Part shown: positions 1 through 5,639 of the stretch, piece by piece
Layout: every line of letters begins with the position of its first letter
Position numbering within the stretch: the first letter of the stretch is position 1
Assembly: GCA_910586755.1 (NCBI GenBank)
Contig: CAJUJM010000031.1
Span: 1-5,915 of the forward strand
DNA length: 5,915 bases
Direction of reading: 5' to 3'
Source: an uncultured Lachnospiraceae bacterium
GTDB taxonomy: Bacteria; Bacillota; Clostridia; Lachnospirales; Lachnospiraceae
Translations under genes and position numbers: made by a program
Notes under the pieces: generated by a model
Told to the model about the DNA's origin: nothing
Database searches by the model: none
Seen by the model: the letters and a program-made list of their open reading frames with translations, nothing else

Positions 1-26
1 ATTCCGATTCGTAGTATTCTTTTCAT
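1..26 (-). CDS. Start of a gene running off the left edge; possible IS110-family transposase
   Basis: Only the first eight codons and two bases of the ninth are in the window. They read MKRILRIG, and the ninth codon begins AT, so it encodes Ile or Met. The start is well supported: an AAAAGGAGG ribosome binding site at 35-43 lies eight bases before the ATG, and a promoter-like pair lies further upstream. Many IS110-family transposases begin with a short strand reading ...IG(I/M/V)D(V)H, whose Asp is the first catalytic residue, and this N-terminus fits that pattern. Eight residues cannot prove a family, so the identity is an inference from remembered patterns. The gene follows the IolB-like gene after 115 bases in the same direction. 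It could instead be a fifth gene of that transcription unit. Confidence 0.5.
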
Positions 27-84
27 GTAAGTGGCCTCCTTTTGTATGCGGTAATCCCTGTTACCATTGTTCTTAACAAACTCT

Positions 85-113
85 AGTATACAGGTAAATC
101 CACGTTGCTACAA
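85..113 (-). promoter_or_regulatory. Possible promoter for the left-edge gene
   Basis: On the minus strand a TTGTAG hexamer (108-113) and a TATACT hexamer (85-90) are separated by exactly 17 bases. The -10 element matches five of six consensus positions, while the -35 matches only its TTG. Transcription would start near base 78, giving a leader of about 50 bases before the ATG at 26. That leader contains a 5-bp hairpin (50-54 with 61-65, loop of six). A separate promoter suggests that the left-edge gene is not simply the last gene of the transporter operon. No T-tailed terminator is visible between 27 and 141, so read-through from the operon remains possible. Confidence 0.35.
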
Positions 114-141
114 ATGTGGGGTCACTTCATATTGTCCTAAA

Positions 142-942
142 TCAAGTGTTTTCATAAACCGGATCCAAAACAGCCAGATCATACCGCCTGCTGGAATGTG
201 AGAAAGCGGCTAAAACCCAAAAGTATGTATTTCTCGTCCCAGGGGAAGCCACGGTAGGATGATACCCTGCCGGAGCTAAAACCATGCTTCCGCTTCTTAC
301 GGTGTGAGCCACTATATCCTCCACCTCACCAGATTTTAGATAGCTTACATGGAAGCCAAAGTGAGGTTTATCCATATCAAAATAGCAGTATACCTCTTCC
401 AGATCCTTCTCATGCTGGTGCGGCGGCCAGCTTGTCCATGCGCCGTTTCCTCCCCAGGTCAGGCCGCACAGCAGCCTTGATGCTTCTACCTCTGGATTCA
501 AGGTAAAGAATACCTCTCTCTGTCCAACCCCATGTCCATGAATCTGATGTATCTCTCCCAGCGGCAGGTCTTTCTGGAATTTCCGGAAAAACGGTTTTCC
601 GTAGCCTTCGCACATTGCCGCTCCTATATAAAAAATACAGTCTTCTTCTGCCTCAATTTTCACCGTCGTTTTTCCGGTTATATAAAAGGAGTCCAGCGCC
701 TCCATTTCTTCCTCAAAAGCGGCACAATTAACAGCAGCCTTTCCTTTTACTAATACCGGGTTCATCTCCAGTTCCCCGGACTCCAGCTCAAACGCAGATC
801 CTGCGTTTAAATTCAGGCGGTAGATAGAGACTGCTTTACAATCCTGGATTCCCGGCTGAATACATTTATGAAGGCCTTCGCTTTCCGGAGAAGTAATATC
901 CCAGCCTTCCATACGCTTTTTATTTTCCAAATTTCCTGTCAT
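142..942 (-). CDS. IolB/KduI-family cupin isomerase (5-deoxy-glucuronate isomerase-like)
   Basis: This 266-residue protein has the length and two-cupin layout of the IolB/KduI family. IolB isomerises 5-deoxy-glucuronate to 2-deoxy-5-keto-gluconate in inositol breakdown, and KduI acts on a keto-uronate from pectin. The C-terminal cupin holds the family signature WTSWPPHQHEKDLEEVYCYF (169-188). His175, His177 and Glu182 are the expected metal ligands, and His228 in APAGYHP is the fourth. The match is closer to IolB than KduI in this signature. It is the last gene of the operon, 18 bases after the permease stop, with AAGGAG at 951-956 eight bases before the ATG. No other iol genes are nearby, so a standard inositol role is doubtful; an isomerase for a related sugar acid or cyclitol product is an inference. 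It is probably cytoplasmic, with no signal peptide. Confidence 0.85.
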   Translation of the reverse strand: MTGNLENKKRMEGWDITSPESEGLHKCIQPGIQDCKAVSIYRLNLNAGSAFELESGELEMNPVLVKGKAAVNCAAFEEEMEALDSFYITGKTTVKIEAEEDCIFYIGAAMCEGYGKPFFRKFQKDLPLGEIHQIHGHGVGQREVFFTLNPEVEASRLLCGLTWGGNGAWTSWPPHQHEKDLEEVYCYFDMDKPHFGFHVSYLKSGEVEDIVAHTVRSGSMVLAPAGYHPTVASPGTRNTYFWVLAAFSHSSRRYDLAVLDPVYENT

Positions 943-960
943 AATATCCTCTCCTTATTA

Positions 961-2850
961 TTATGCCGTTGCTTTATGGGCTTTTGCGGATTTATAGTTT
1001 AAAAATACTACGGTTGCCAGAATTGCAATTCCGATAATGTCGGTAATGGTTTCCGGTACAATGGATAAAAACGCACATCCCAGAAGAACCAGGCGGGTAA
1101 CCTTGTTAAGCGGTGCAAACATAAAACCGGCAATAGCGGCAGCCAATGCATACACACCTAAAAACAATGTAAAGGAGCTGGTAATTGTATTGACAATTTC
1201 TCCCTGAAGAAGGATCGCCGGCTCATATGCAAATACAAAGGGCACGATAAAAGCTACTGACGCATAGATGAATCCCGTCCATCCTGTCTTCCATGAGTCG
1301 GCCCCCGCTATACCGGCCGCAGTAAAGGAGGCCAGGCAGACAGGCGGCGTAATCTGTGCCATAACACCAAAGTAAAAGCAGAACATATGGCAAACCAGCA
1401 GCGGAAGTCCCAGCTTAACCAAAACCGGAACAAACAGAACCACTGCTATCAGATATGCAGCAACCGTAGGAAGCGCCATCCCCAGCAGCATACAGCCCAG
1501 CATGGTAATCAACAGAGCCAAAAGCAGACTGGAGCCGCCTACTACTGCAATTACACCTGAAAACTTGTTTGCAAGTCCGGATTGAACTACAGTACCAATA
1601 ATAATTCCACAAGCTGCAACCGGAACAGCCACATTAGCACACTGCTTAATTCCGTCCATAAACGCCTCAAACAGTTCTTTTAAATTCAACCGGTTTTTAT
1701 TCACTATGTTTAACGCTAAAATAATAACCGTAGCAGTAATCGCGGAGGAACGTAAGGATTTTCCCGTTAAAACCATGAATACCAGCACCAGCGCAGGAAC
1801 CAGCAGATACAGCCTGGGAAGAATCGGATTTACTTTAAAGGTTAAATCTTCAGCGCTTACTTCTGTTCCAATATGTCTCCAGGCATTTCCTCTTGCCAGG
1901 AATCCTACCAATAAAAATACAGAAGTAAAATAGGCAATTGCCGGAATCGCTGCAGAAAGCGCTATCTGTCCATACTGAACCCCTAAAAGTTCCGCCATGA
2001 TAAAAGCGCCTACTCCCATAATCGGCGGCATAATCTGGCCTCCGGTAGAAGCCACGGATTCAATTGCCCCTGCCTGTTCTGGGGTATAACCTGCTTTTTT
2101 CATCATAGGAATTGTCATAACTCCAGTGGTAGAAACGTTGGCAACTGCAGAACCGGAAATCATTCCCATCAAACCGGAAGAAAGCACTGCTGCCTTTGCA
2201 GGCCCGCCTGTTTTAGGGTTGCTGAATTTCATTCCAATATCAATCAGCACCTGGCCGCCTCCGCAAGCGGCGAACAGGGAACCGAATATCATAAAATAGA
2301 AGATATAACTGGCTGTGGTGGAAAGCGGTGTTCCGTAAATTCCCTGAGAAGTCAGGGTCATAATCTCGGTAAACTGCTTTAAATTAAATCCCGAAAACTT
2401 GGTAAACCCAGGGCAATAAGCTCCTAAAAAGCAATAGGCAATAAATACTAATACAAATACTAACAGGTTCATGCCGATAACTCTGCGGACTGACTCCAGA
2501 AGCATTACCATGATAATTACCATAGCAATTTTATCTGCAAGAAGCACTGGCTCAATATAAGGAATACGGCTTATAATACGAAGCTGCTGTGTAAAAGAGT
2601 AATAAATCACCCAGCCTAAAACCGGAAATGTAAGATAATCTATTAATCTGAGCCAGGGATACTTTTTACTTCCCGGAAACGGCTTATTAATAAATATGAT
2701 AGCTAAAGCAAAGCACAGGAAAATAGGGCTTAATGTCATAGGGTGAATGGGCTTTACAAAAGTAAAAAACAGCTGTGCAATCATCCAGGCAGATGCCAAC
2801 ACTCCCAGCACAATGTTGGATATCCGTTTTAATTTATCTTCAAAGCTCAT
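961..2850 (-). CDS. TRAP transporter permease, fused small and large membrane subunits (4TM/12TM type)
   Basis: This is the membrane part of a TAXI-type TRAP transporter, which imports a substrate delivered by an external binding protein and is driven by an ion gradient. At 629 residues it has the size of the fused form. Residues about 10-140 carry hydrophobic segments equivalent to the small DctQ-like subunit. The large DctM-like part follows, with SGSAVANVSTTG (232-243) and STGGQIMPP (268-276) in the first half and GMALPTVAAYLI (457-468) and ITPPVCLASFTAAG (500-513) in the second. These paired motifs mark the two inverted halves that form the transport site. A further hydrophobic tail runs from about 545 to 619, as is common in this fused subgroup. 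AAGGAG at 2857-2862 lies six bases before the ATG. An upstream hairpin probably reduces its expression relative to the binding protein. The transported compound cannot be read from the sequence. Confidence 0.95.
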   Translation of the reverse strand: MSFEDKLKRISNIVLGVLASAWMIAQLFFTFVKPIHPMTLSPIFLCFALAIIFINKPFPGSKKYPWLRLIDYLTFPVLGWVIYYSFTQQLRIISRIPYIEPVLLADKIAMVIIMVMLLESVRRVIGMNLLVFVLVFIAYCFLGAYCPGFTKFSGFNLKQFTEIMTLTSQGIYGTPLSTTASYIFYFMIFGSLFAACGGGQVLIDIGMKFSNPKTGGPAKAAVLSSGLMGMISGSAVANVSTTGVMTIPMMKKAGYTPEQAGAIESVASTGGQIMPPIMGVGAFIMAELLGVQYGQIALSAAIPAIAYFTSVFLLVGFLARGNAWRHIGTEVSAEDLTFKVNPILPRLYLLVPALVLVFMVLTGKSLRSSAITATVIILALNIVNKNRLNLKELFEAFMDGIKQCANVAVPVAACGIIIGTVVQSGLANKFSGVIAVVGGSSLLLALLITMLGCMLLGMALPTVAAYLIAVVLFVPVLVKLGLPLLVCHMFCFYFGVMAQITPPVCLASFTAAGIAGADSWKTGWTGFIYASVAFIVPFVFAYEPAILLQGEIVNTITSSFTLFLGVYALAAAIAGFMFAPLNKVTRLVLLGCAFLSIVPETITDIIGIAILATVVFLNYKSAKAHKATA

Positions 2851-2885
2851 AATCTGCTCCTTTATTCTGAAGAGGGAAAGGATAC

Positions 2886-2925
2886 GAAAAAGCGGACGGG
2901 CCAGCTTTCCACGGCTCGTCCGCTT
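2886..2925 (-). terminator. Terminator-like hairpin inside the operon, between binding protein and permease
   Basis: A perfect 9-bp stem is formed by 2890-2898 and 2917-2925, extended by three more pairs after one mismatch. On the minus strand it is followed by five T residues (2887-2891, overlapping the base of the stem). This is the form of an intrinsic terminator. It lies about 30 bases after the stop of the binding-protein gene and 35 before the permease start. Because the permease gene has no evident promoter of its own, partial termination is the likely outcome. That would yield more binding protein than permease, a common stoichiometry in binding-protein-dependent transport. Confidence 0.75.
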
Positions 2926-2955
2926 CCCTTACATAGGTTACGTTGTAAAGATGAA

Positions 2956-4068
2956 TTACTTCATCAGACCTGCATCCTTGTAGTATGCTGCCGCGCCGGG
3001 ATGAAGTTCTACACCTGTCATCTCTATCATCCAGGCGGTAGAAGGATCAAAGCTCTCCATAGCCGGTACTAATTCTACAATTTGGTCCTTTTTCTCACAA
3101 ATTCCCTTTGTCAATGCATATACAACATCATCCGGAACATCCTTGCGGACTAAAATTGTTTCACATCCGCAGACTGTTTCAACAGGCTCAGTCTGTCCAT
3201 TCCAGCTATTTGCCGGCATGGTCATGGAATTGTAGCCTTTTTCATTCATTTTTGCTCTGGTTTCTTCCTTCAGTTCAATTACATGCATGGTGGAAGTCAT
3301 GCACAACTCTGTAAATGCAGGCTGTCCAATAGACACAATATCAATTGATACGTCTGCAGAACCTTCCTTTAACATATCTGTCATCTGAGACGGCGCAATG
3401 TGGTAAGACGCGCCTCCCCAGGAATCAATATCTTCCCAGGTAATTCCAAAGCAGTCAAGAAGATCGTTTGCACCATCCATACCAAAAGAGCCAGGAGCCT
3501 TGGTCACAATACGTACCGGATACTTTGCTTCAAACACCTCTTCCAAAGTAGTATAACCAGTCTTCTGAACAAAGGCGTCAGTAAACATTATGGTTCCCCA
3601 AGTAATATCTGTACCGCCGCAAACTGCCGCTACATTCTGAAGAGGCGCTCTCCCTTCTTCATAGGTTCCCTCTGCCAGTCTCTTCCCTGGTACATTGGAA
3701 CCACTTGCAAAGCTGCTCTGATTTTCTTCAATCAATAATGCTCCTGCTGCGCCGCCAGTAGAAATAGGCTGAATTTCGATGGTATTACTGCCTAAATCCC
3801 CCTTGCCTAACACCTCAACAATTGCCGCTACACGGGAGTAAACTGTAGTATCTACGCCCTGGGTAGCCAAAATATAATTCTGTCCGGAGGTGGTCAGTTC
3901 TGCCCCGCCTGCGCCTCCTGCTTCCGTTGCCTCTGCAGCGGCTGCCGCTGTCGTAGTTTCTGCCGGCTTTGCTGTCTCCGCTGCCTGCTGTGTTCCTCCA
4001 CACCCCATTAAGCTAACTGCCATAGCTGCTGCCAAAAAAGATACTGCCATCTTTTTATTCTTTTTCAT
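2956..4068 (-). CDS. TAXI-family TRAP transporter solute-binding lipoprotein
   Basis: This 370-residue protein is the extracellular binding subunit that captures the substrate for the adjacent permease. It begins with a lipoprotein signal: charged KKNKK, a hydrophobic stretch (7-21) and a lipobox ending LMGC with Cys23 as the lipid anchor. Residues about 24-60 form a Thr/Ala/Gly/Glu-rich linker typical of surface lipoproteins of Clostridia. The binding domain runs from about 63 to 370 and ends in ELHPGAAAYYKDAG (354-367), a hallmark of TAXI proteins. The usual N-terminal glycine-rich GTYY-type motif is altered here to a sequence around GVDTTVY (71-77), so ligand contacts may differ from studied members. 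AAGGAGG at 4077-4083 lies eight bases before the ATG. It follows the dehydroquinase-like gene by 25 bases. TAXI ligands known so far are mostly organic anions; the ligand here is unknown. Confidence 0.93.
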   Translation of the reverse strand: MKKNKKMAVSFLAAAMAVSLMGCGGTQQAAETAKPAETTTAAAAAEATEAGGAGGAELTTSGQNYILATQGVDTTVYSRVAAIVEVLGKGDLGSNTIEIQPISTGGAAGALLIEENQSSFASGSNVPGKRLAEGTYEEGRAPLQNVAAVCGGTDITWGTIMFTDAFVQKTGYTTLEEVFEAKYPVRIVTKAPGSFGMDGANDLLDCFGITWEDIDSWGGASYHIAPSQMTDMLKEGSADVSIDIVSIGQPAFTELCMTSTMHVIELKEETRAKMNEKGYNSMTMPANSWNGQTEPVETVCGCETILVRKDVPDDVVYALTKGICEKKDQIVELVPAMESFDPSTAWMIEMTGVELHPGAAAYYKDAGLMK

Positions 4069-4093
4069 TTGTGTAACCTCCTTAAATATTTCC

Positions 4094-4528
4094 CTAATTT
4101 ATTATTTTCATAATACCGTCTAATGCTGTTTTATAGGATTCTTTCCCAAATCCGCATACCAGCCCTCTGCAAACCGGGGCTAATACCGACTTATTCTCTG
4201 GCTTTCTGAAAAAATTTGCCAGGTGAACTTCCACACAGGGGATATGGAGCGCGTCTATCGCTTCCTTCAAACCAATACTATAGTGTCCGAAAGACCCGGG
4301 GTTAATGATTACGCCTTTGTAATTCTCGTCTGCCCGGTGAAGAAGATTTATTAATTCTCCTTCCAAATTGCTCTGATACGTTTCCACCTCCACGTTGATT
4401 TCTCTTCCGTACTCGATCAATTCCCCCATGATTGATTCCAGTGTATCCGTCCCCAGAGCACCTTTGTCTCTTTTCCCCAGCAAATCCATATTTGCGCCGT
4501 TGATCACTAATATTCTTTTTTCACTCAT
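4094..4528 (-). CDS. Type II 3-dehydroquinate dehydratase-like protein with altered active site
   Basis: The 144-residue length and fold signatures are those of type II dehydroquinase (AroQ), which removes water from 3-dehydroquinate to give 3-dehydroshikimate. Visible family motifs are NGANMDLLGKR (10-20), QSNLEGELI (52-60), INPGSFGHYSIGLKEA (75-90), EVHLAN (100-105) and LAPVCRGLVCGFG (116-128). Arg20, Asn76, His82, Glu100 and His102 match conserved active-site positions. The lid tyrosine, which is catalytic in characterised enzymes, aligns with Leu25. The segment after EVHLAN is two residues shorter than usual and lacks the second substrate-binding arginine. It may therefore act on a different substrate, or be weak or inactive on dehydroquinate. 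It is the first gene of the transporter operon, with AGGAGG at 4537-4542, eight bases before the ATG. No aromatic biosynthesis genes are nearby, which also points to a catabolic paralogue. Confidence 0.88.
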   Translation of the reverse strand: MSEKRILVINGANMDLLGKRDKGALGTDTLESIMGELIEYGREINVEVETYQSNLEGELINLLHRADENYKGVIINPGSFGHYSIGLKEAIDALHIPCVEVHLANFFRKPENKSVLAPVCRGLVCGFGKESYKTALDGIMKIIN

Positions 4529-4545
4529 CCACCCTTCCTCCTGTT

Positions 4546-4563
4546 AAAAATTGCACAATTTTT
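4546..4563 (-). repeat. 8-2-8 palindrome just upstream of the first ribosome binding site
   Basis: AAAAATTG and CAATTTTT are perfect inverted arms separated by two bases. The palindrome lies in the predicted leader, three bases before the AGGAGG of the dehydroquinase-like gene. With a two-base centre it is a poor RNA hairpin but a good shape for binding by a dimeric protein. Its base composition is simple, so chance symmetry is possible. Confidence 0.4.
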
Positions 4564-4578
4564 TGTTTGTATTTTATA

Positions 4579-4610
4579 ATAAAAATTTTGTTTGCCCGTA
4601 AAATTTTTAT
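4579..4610 (-). repeat. 11-bp inverted repeat at the predicted transcription start
   Basis: Perfect arms 4579-4589 and 4600-4610 flank a ten-base loop. The predicted start of transcription from the promoter at 4617-4645 is close to 4610. The transcript would therefore begin with, or almost with, an AU-rich stem-loop. Such an element could stabilise the 5' end of the mRNA, or the DNA form could serve as an operator overlapping the start site. All eleven pairs are A-T, so the stem is weak and the function is an inference. Confidence 0.5.
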
Positions 4611-4616
4611 GCTTTT

Positions 4617-4645
4617 ATTTTACAACATTCCCATATATCTGTCAA
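4617..4645 (-). promoter_or_regulatory. SigmaA-type promoter of the dehydroquinase-like/TRAP/isomerase operon
   Basis: On the minus strand a perfect TTGACA (4640-4645) and a TAAAAT (4617-4622, five of six consensus) are separated by the ideal 17 bases. The sequence upstream is very A-rich on this strand and could act as an UP element. Transcription should start near 4610, leaving a leader of about 80 bases before the ATG at 4528. It lies after the regulator's terminator, so the operon is a separate transcription unit. No other promoter of this quality was seen further along the operon. Confidence 0.8.
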
Positions 4646-4669
4646 ACACAACTTTATTTTTTGTCATTC

Positions 4670-4698
4670 TGCCCATATATTACTTATTTTTATGGGCA
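4670..4698. promoter_or_regulatory. Inverted-repeat operator candidate upstream of the operon promoter
   Basis: TGCCCATA (4670-4677) and TATGGGCA (4691-4698) are perfect 8-bp inverted arms, with centres 21 bp apart, two turns of the helix. The site is centred near -74, about 25 bp upstream of the -35 element, a normal place for an activator. The string CCCATATAT of the left arm recurs at 4630-4638 inside the promoter spacer, exactly 42 bp away. The divergence of these G/C-containing words from the surrounding A/T tracts makes chance less likely. The neighbouring PAS/helix-turn-helix regulator is the natural candidate to bind here, which is an inference. Confidence 0.5.
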
Positions 4699-4780
4699 TT
4701 TTGCTATTTTTTATTTTTAAAATCATAACTTATTTTTGGATTGTATATTTATTTTTTTGTTTTTCCGATGTTTTAGTGTC

Positions 4781-4813
4781 AAAAAAAGATGTAAGGACAT
4801 CCTCACATCTTTT
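4781..4813 (-). terminator. Intrinsic terminator of the regulator gene
   Basis: Nine-bp arms 4784-4792 and 4805-4813 form a perfect stem. An inner AGGA/TCCT pairing continues it after one mismatch. On the minus strand the stem ends in a run of seven T residues. It starts 19 bases after the regulator's stop codon. It separates the regulator from the transporter operon, which has its own promoter. The stem is A-T rich, so termination may be incomplete. Confidence 0.8.
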
Positions 4814-4832
4814 CCACAAAGTTTATATTTTA

Positions 4833-5513
4833 TTATTCTTCTGGTTCCCGCTTCCTTTGAGACTCTTTGTCACCTCGAATACTGTTCAGATAATTATATA
4901 ATTTAAACTTAGAGATTCCCAAAAATTCACAGACCCTGTCACTGGATTTTGTAATCAAAAATGCGCCCTTTTCGTCAAGATAGCGCAATACGCTTTCTTT
5001 TTCTTCTTTTGTCATTTTCTCCACGTCAACGCCAACCATTGCGACTGCCTGATCCATCAATTTAGTAAGAAGTTCATTGACATCGGCAAACATTGCCGTT
5101 TCCGGAATCTGTTCCCCTTCCGATGGATTATACATATTTAAAGTGCGAAGGTACTCTTCACAACGGACAGAGTCAGATATATCCGTATTAATGCAGATAG
5201 ATCCGATTATACCTCCGTCCTGCCCCCGAAAAAATACGGTTGATGTACGAATAATCTTGCCATCTCTGGTATGGATAATCCGGTTATAACGGCTGCCATC
5301 TTTCACCGTACCAGCCAAAACCTCTATCCCCCAGTCTCCTCCTGGGTCTCCTATTTTCCTGCCTGATAAATAGCCATTTCGGATGTCCGCAATTGTATTT
5401 CCATAATCCTTTTTTAAATCATGCAATACTATCTCACTTCTTGTTCCCAAATGGTGCTCCAGAAGATTGATATATTGTTGAAACATGTTCCAATTATCAT
5501 AAATCGTTTCCAT
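4833..5513 (-). CDS. YheO-like transcriptional regulator with PAS and helix-turn-helix domains
   Basis: This is a 226-residue DNA-binding regulator of the YheO/DauR type. Residues about 8-118 form the YheO-type PAS domain, with GTRSEIVLHDL (23-33) near its start and the segment around GGIIGSICINTDI (100-112) near its end. Residues about 168-212 form the YheO-type helix-turn-helix, ending FLGISKFKLYNYL (197-209), where the LGxS and YNYL words match the family's recognition region. The tail is charged. DauR controls D-amino-acid use in Pseudomonas, but the ligand of most members is unknown. The start at 5513 is chosen because AAGGAGG lies six bases upstream and the conserved N-terminus begins there; an in-frame start at 5609 would add 32 residues with no family resemblance and overrun the likely promoter. 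It sits directly upstream of the transporter operon and probably controls it. Confidence 0.88.
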   Translation of the reverse strand: METIYDNWNMFQQYINLLEHHLGTRSEIVLHDLKKDYGNTIADIRNGYLSGRKIGDPGGDWGIEVLAGTVKDGSRYNRIIHTRDGKIIRTSTVFFRGQDGGIIGSICINTDISDSVRCEEYLRTLNMYNPSEGEQIPETAMFADVNELLTKLMDQAVAMVGVDVEKMTKEEKESVLRYLDEKGAFLITKSSDRVCEFLGISKFKLYNYLNSIRGDKESQRKREPEE

Positions 5514-5519
5514 TTCTTC

Positions 5520-5526
5520 CCTCCTT
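5520..5526 (-). promoter_or_regulatory. Ribosome binding site that fixes the regulator start
   Basis: AAGGAGG is placed six bases before the ATG at 5513. The in-frame ATG at 5609 has no comparable purine-rich site at a working distance. This supports the shorter 226-residue protein. Confidence 0.8.
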
Positions 5527-5535
5527 CTCCTTAAT

Positions 5536-5562
5536 AGTATAATATTTTTTTTGTCCTGTAAA
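5536..5562 (-). promoter_or_regulatory. Possible promoter of the regulator gene
   Basis: On the minus strand TTTACA (5557-5562) and TATACT (5536-5541) each match five of six consensus positions. The spacer is only 15 bases, shorter than the preferred 17, so activity may be low or another pairing may be used. The start of transcription would fall about 20 bases before the ATG, giving a very short leader that contains the ribosome binding site. Confidence 0.35.
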
Positions 5563-5639
5563 GACTGCGGCCGAAATATTTTTTCGATTATCCAGGTAGA
5601 AATCCGCAATTTCCCTAGTTTTTATTTATTTTTCTTTGA

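Noticed and set aside
27..141. A guide (bridge) RNA gene of an IS110 element
   Set aside because: The stems are short, the element boundary is unseen and the transposase identity rests on eight residues. This is too little to annotate an RNA gene; it is kept only as a hypothesis.
142..942. Assigning the isomerase as iolB of a myo-inositol pathway
   Set aside because: The family match is good but no other inositol genes are present and the operon partners point elsewhere, so the gene symbol was withheld.
3890..4123. Plus-strand open frame opposite the binding-protein signal and linker
   Set aside because: Its Ala/Ser/Pro-rich translation is the mirror of the repetitive Ala/Thr linker codons of the lipoprotein on the other strand.
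4094..4528. Assigning aroQ as a shikimate-pathway housekeeping gene
   Set aside because: The lid tyrosine and the second substrate arginine are missing, and the gene is co-transcribed with a transporter rather than with aromatic biosynthesis genes.
4692..4901. Plus-strand open frame with a hydrophobic Phe/Ile/Leu-rich translation
   Set aside because: It comes from T-rich noncoding DNA, spans the regulator's terminator and stop codon, and has no ribosome binding site.
5514..5609. N-terminal extension of the regulator from an in-frame ATG at 5609
   Set aside because: The added 32 residues do not resemble the family, the stretch has no ribosome binding site at its start, and it covers the probable promoter. 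The ATG at 5513 has a strong AAGGAGG six bases upstream.
5594..5616. Small hairpin followed by a T-rich tail on the plus strand, resembling a terminator
   Set aside because: The stem is five pairs plus three across a bulge, the T tract is interrupted, and there is no plus-strand gene upstream for it to terminate.
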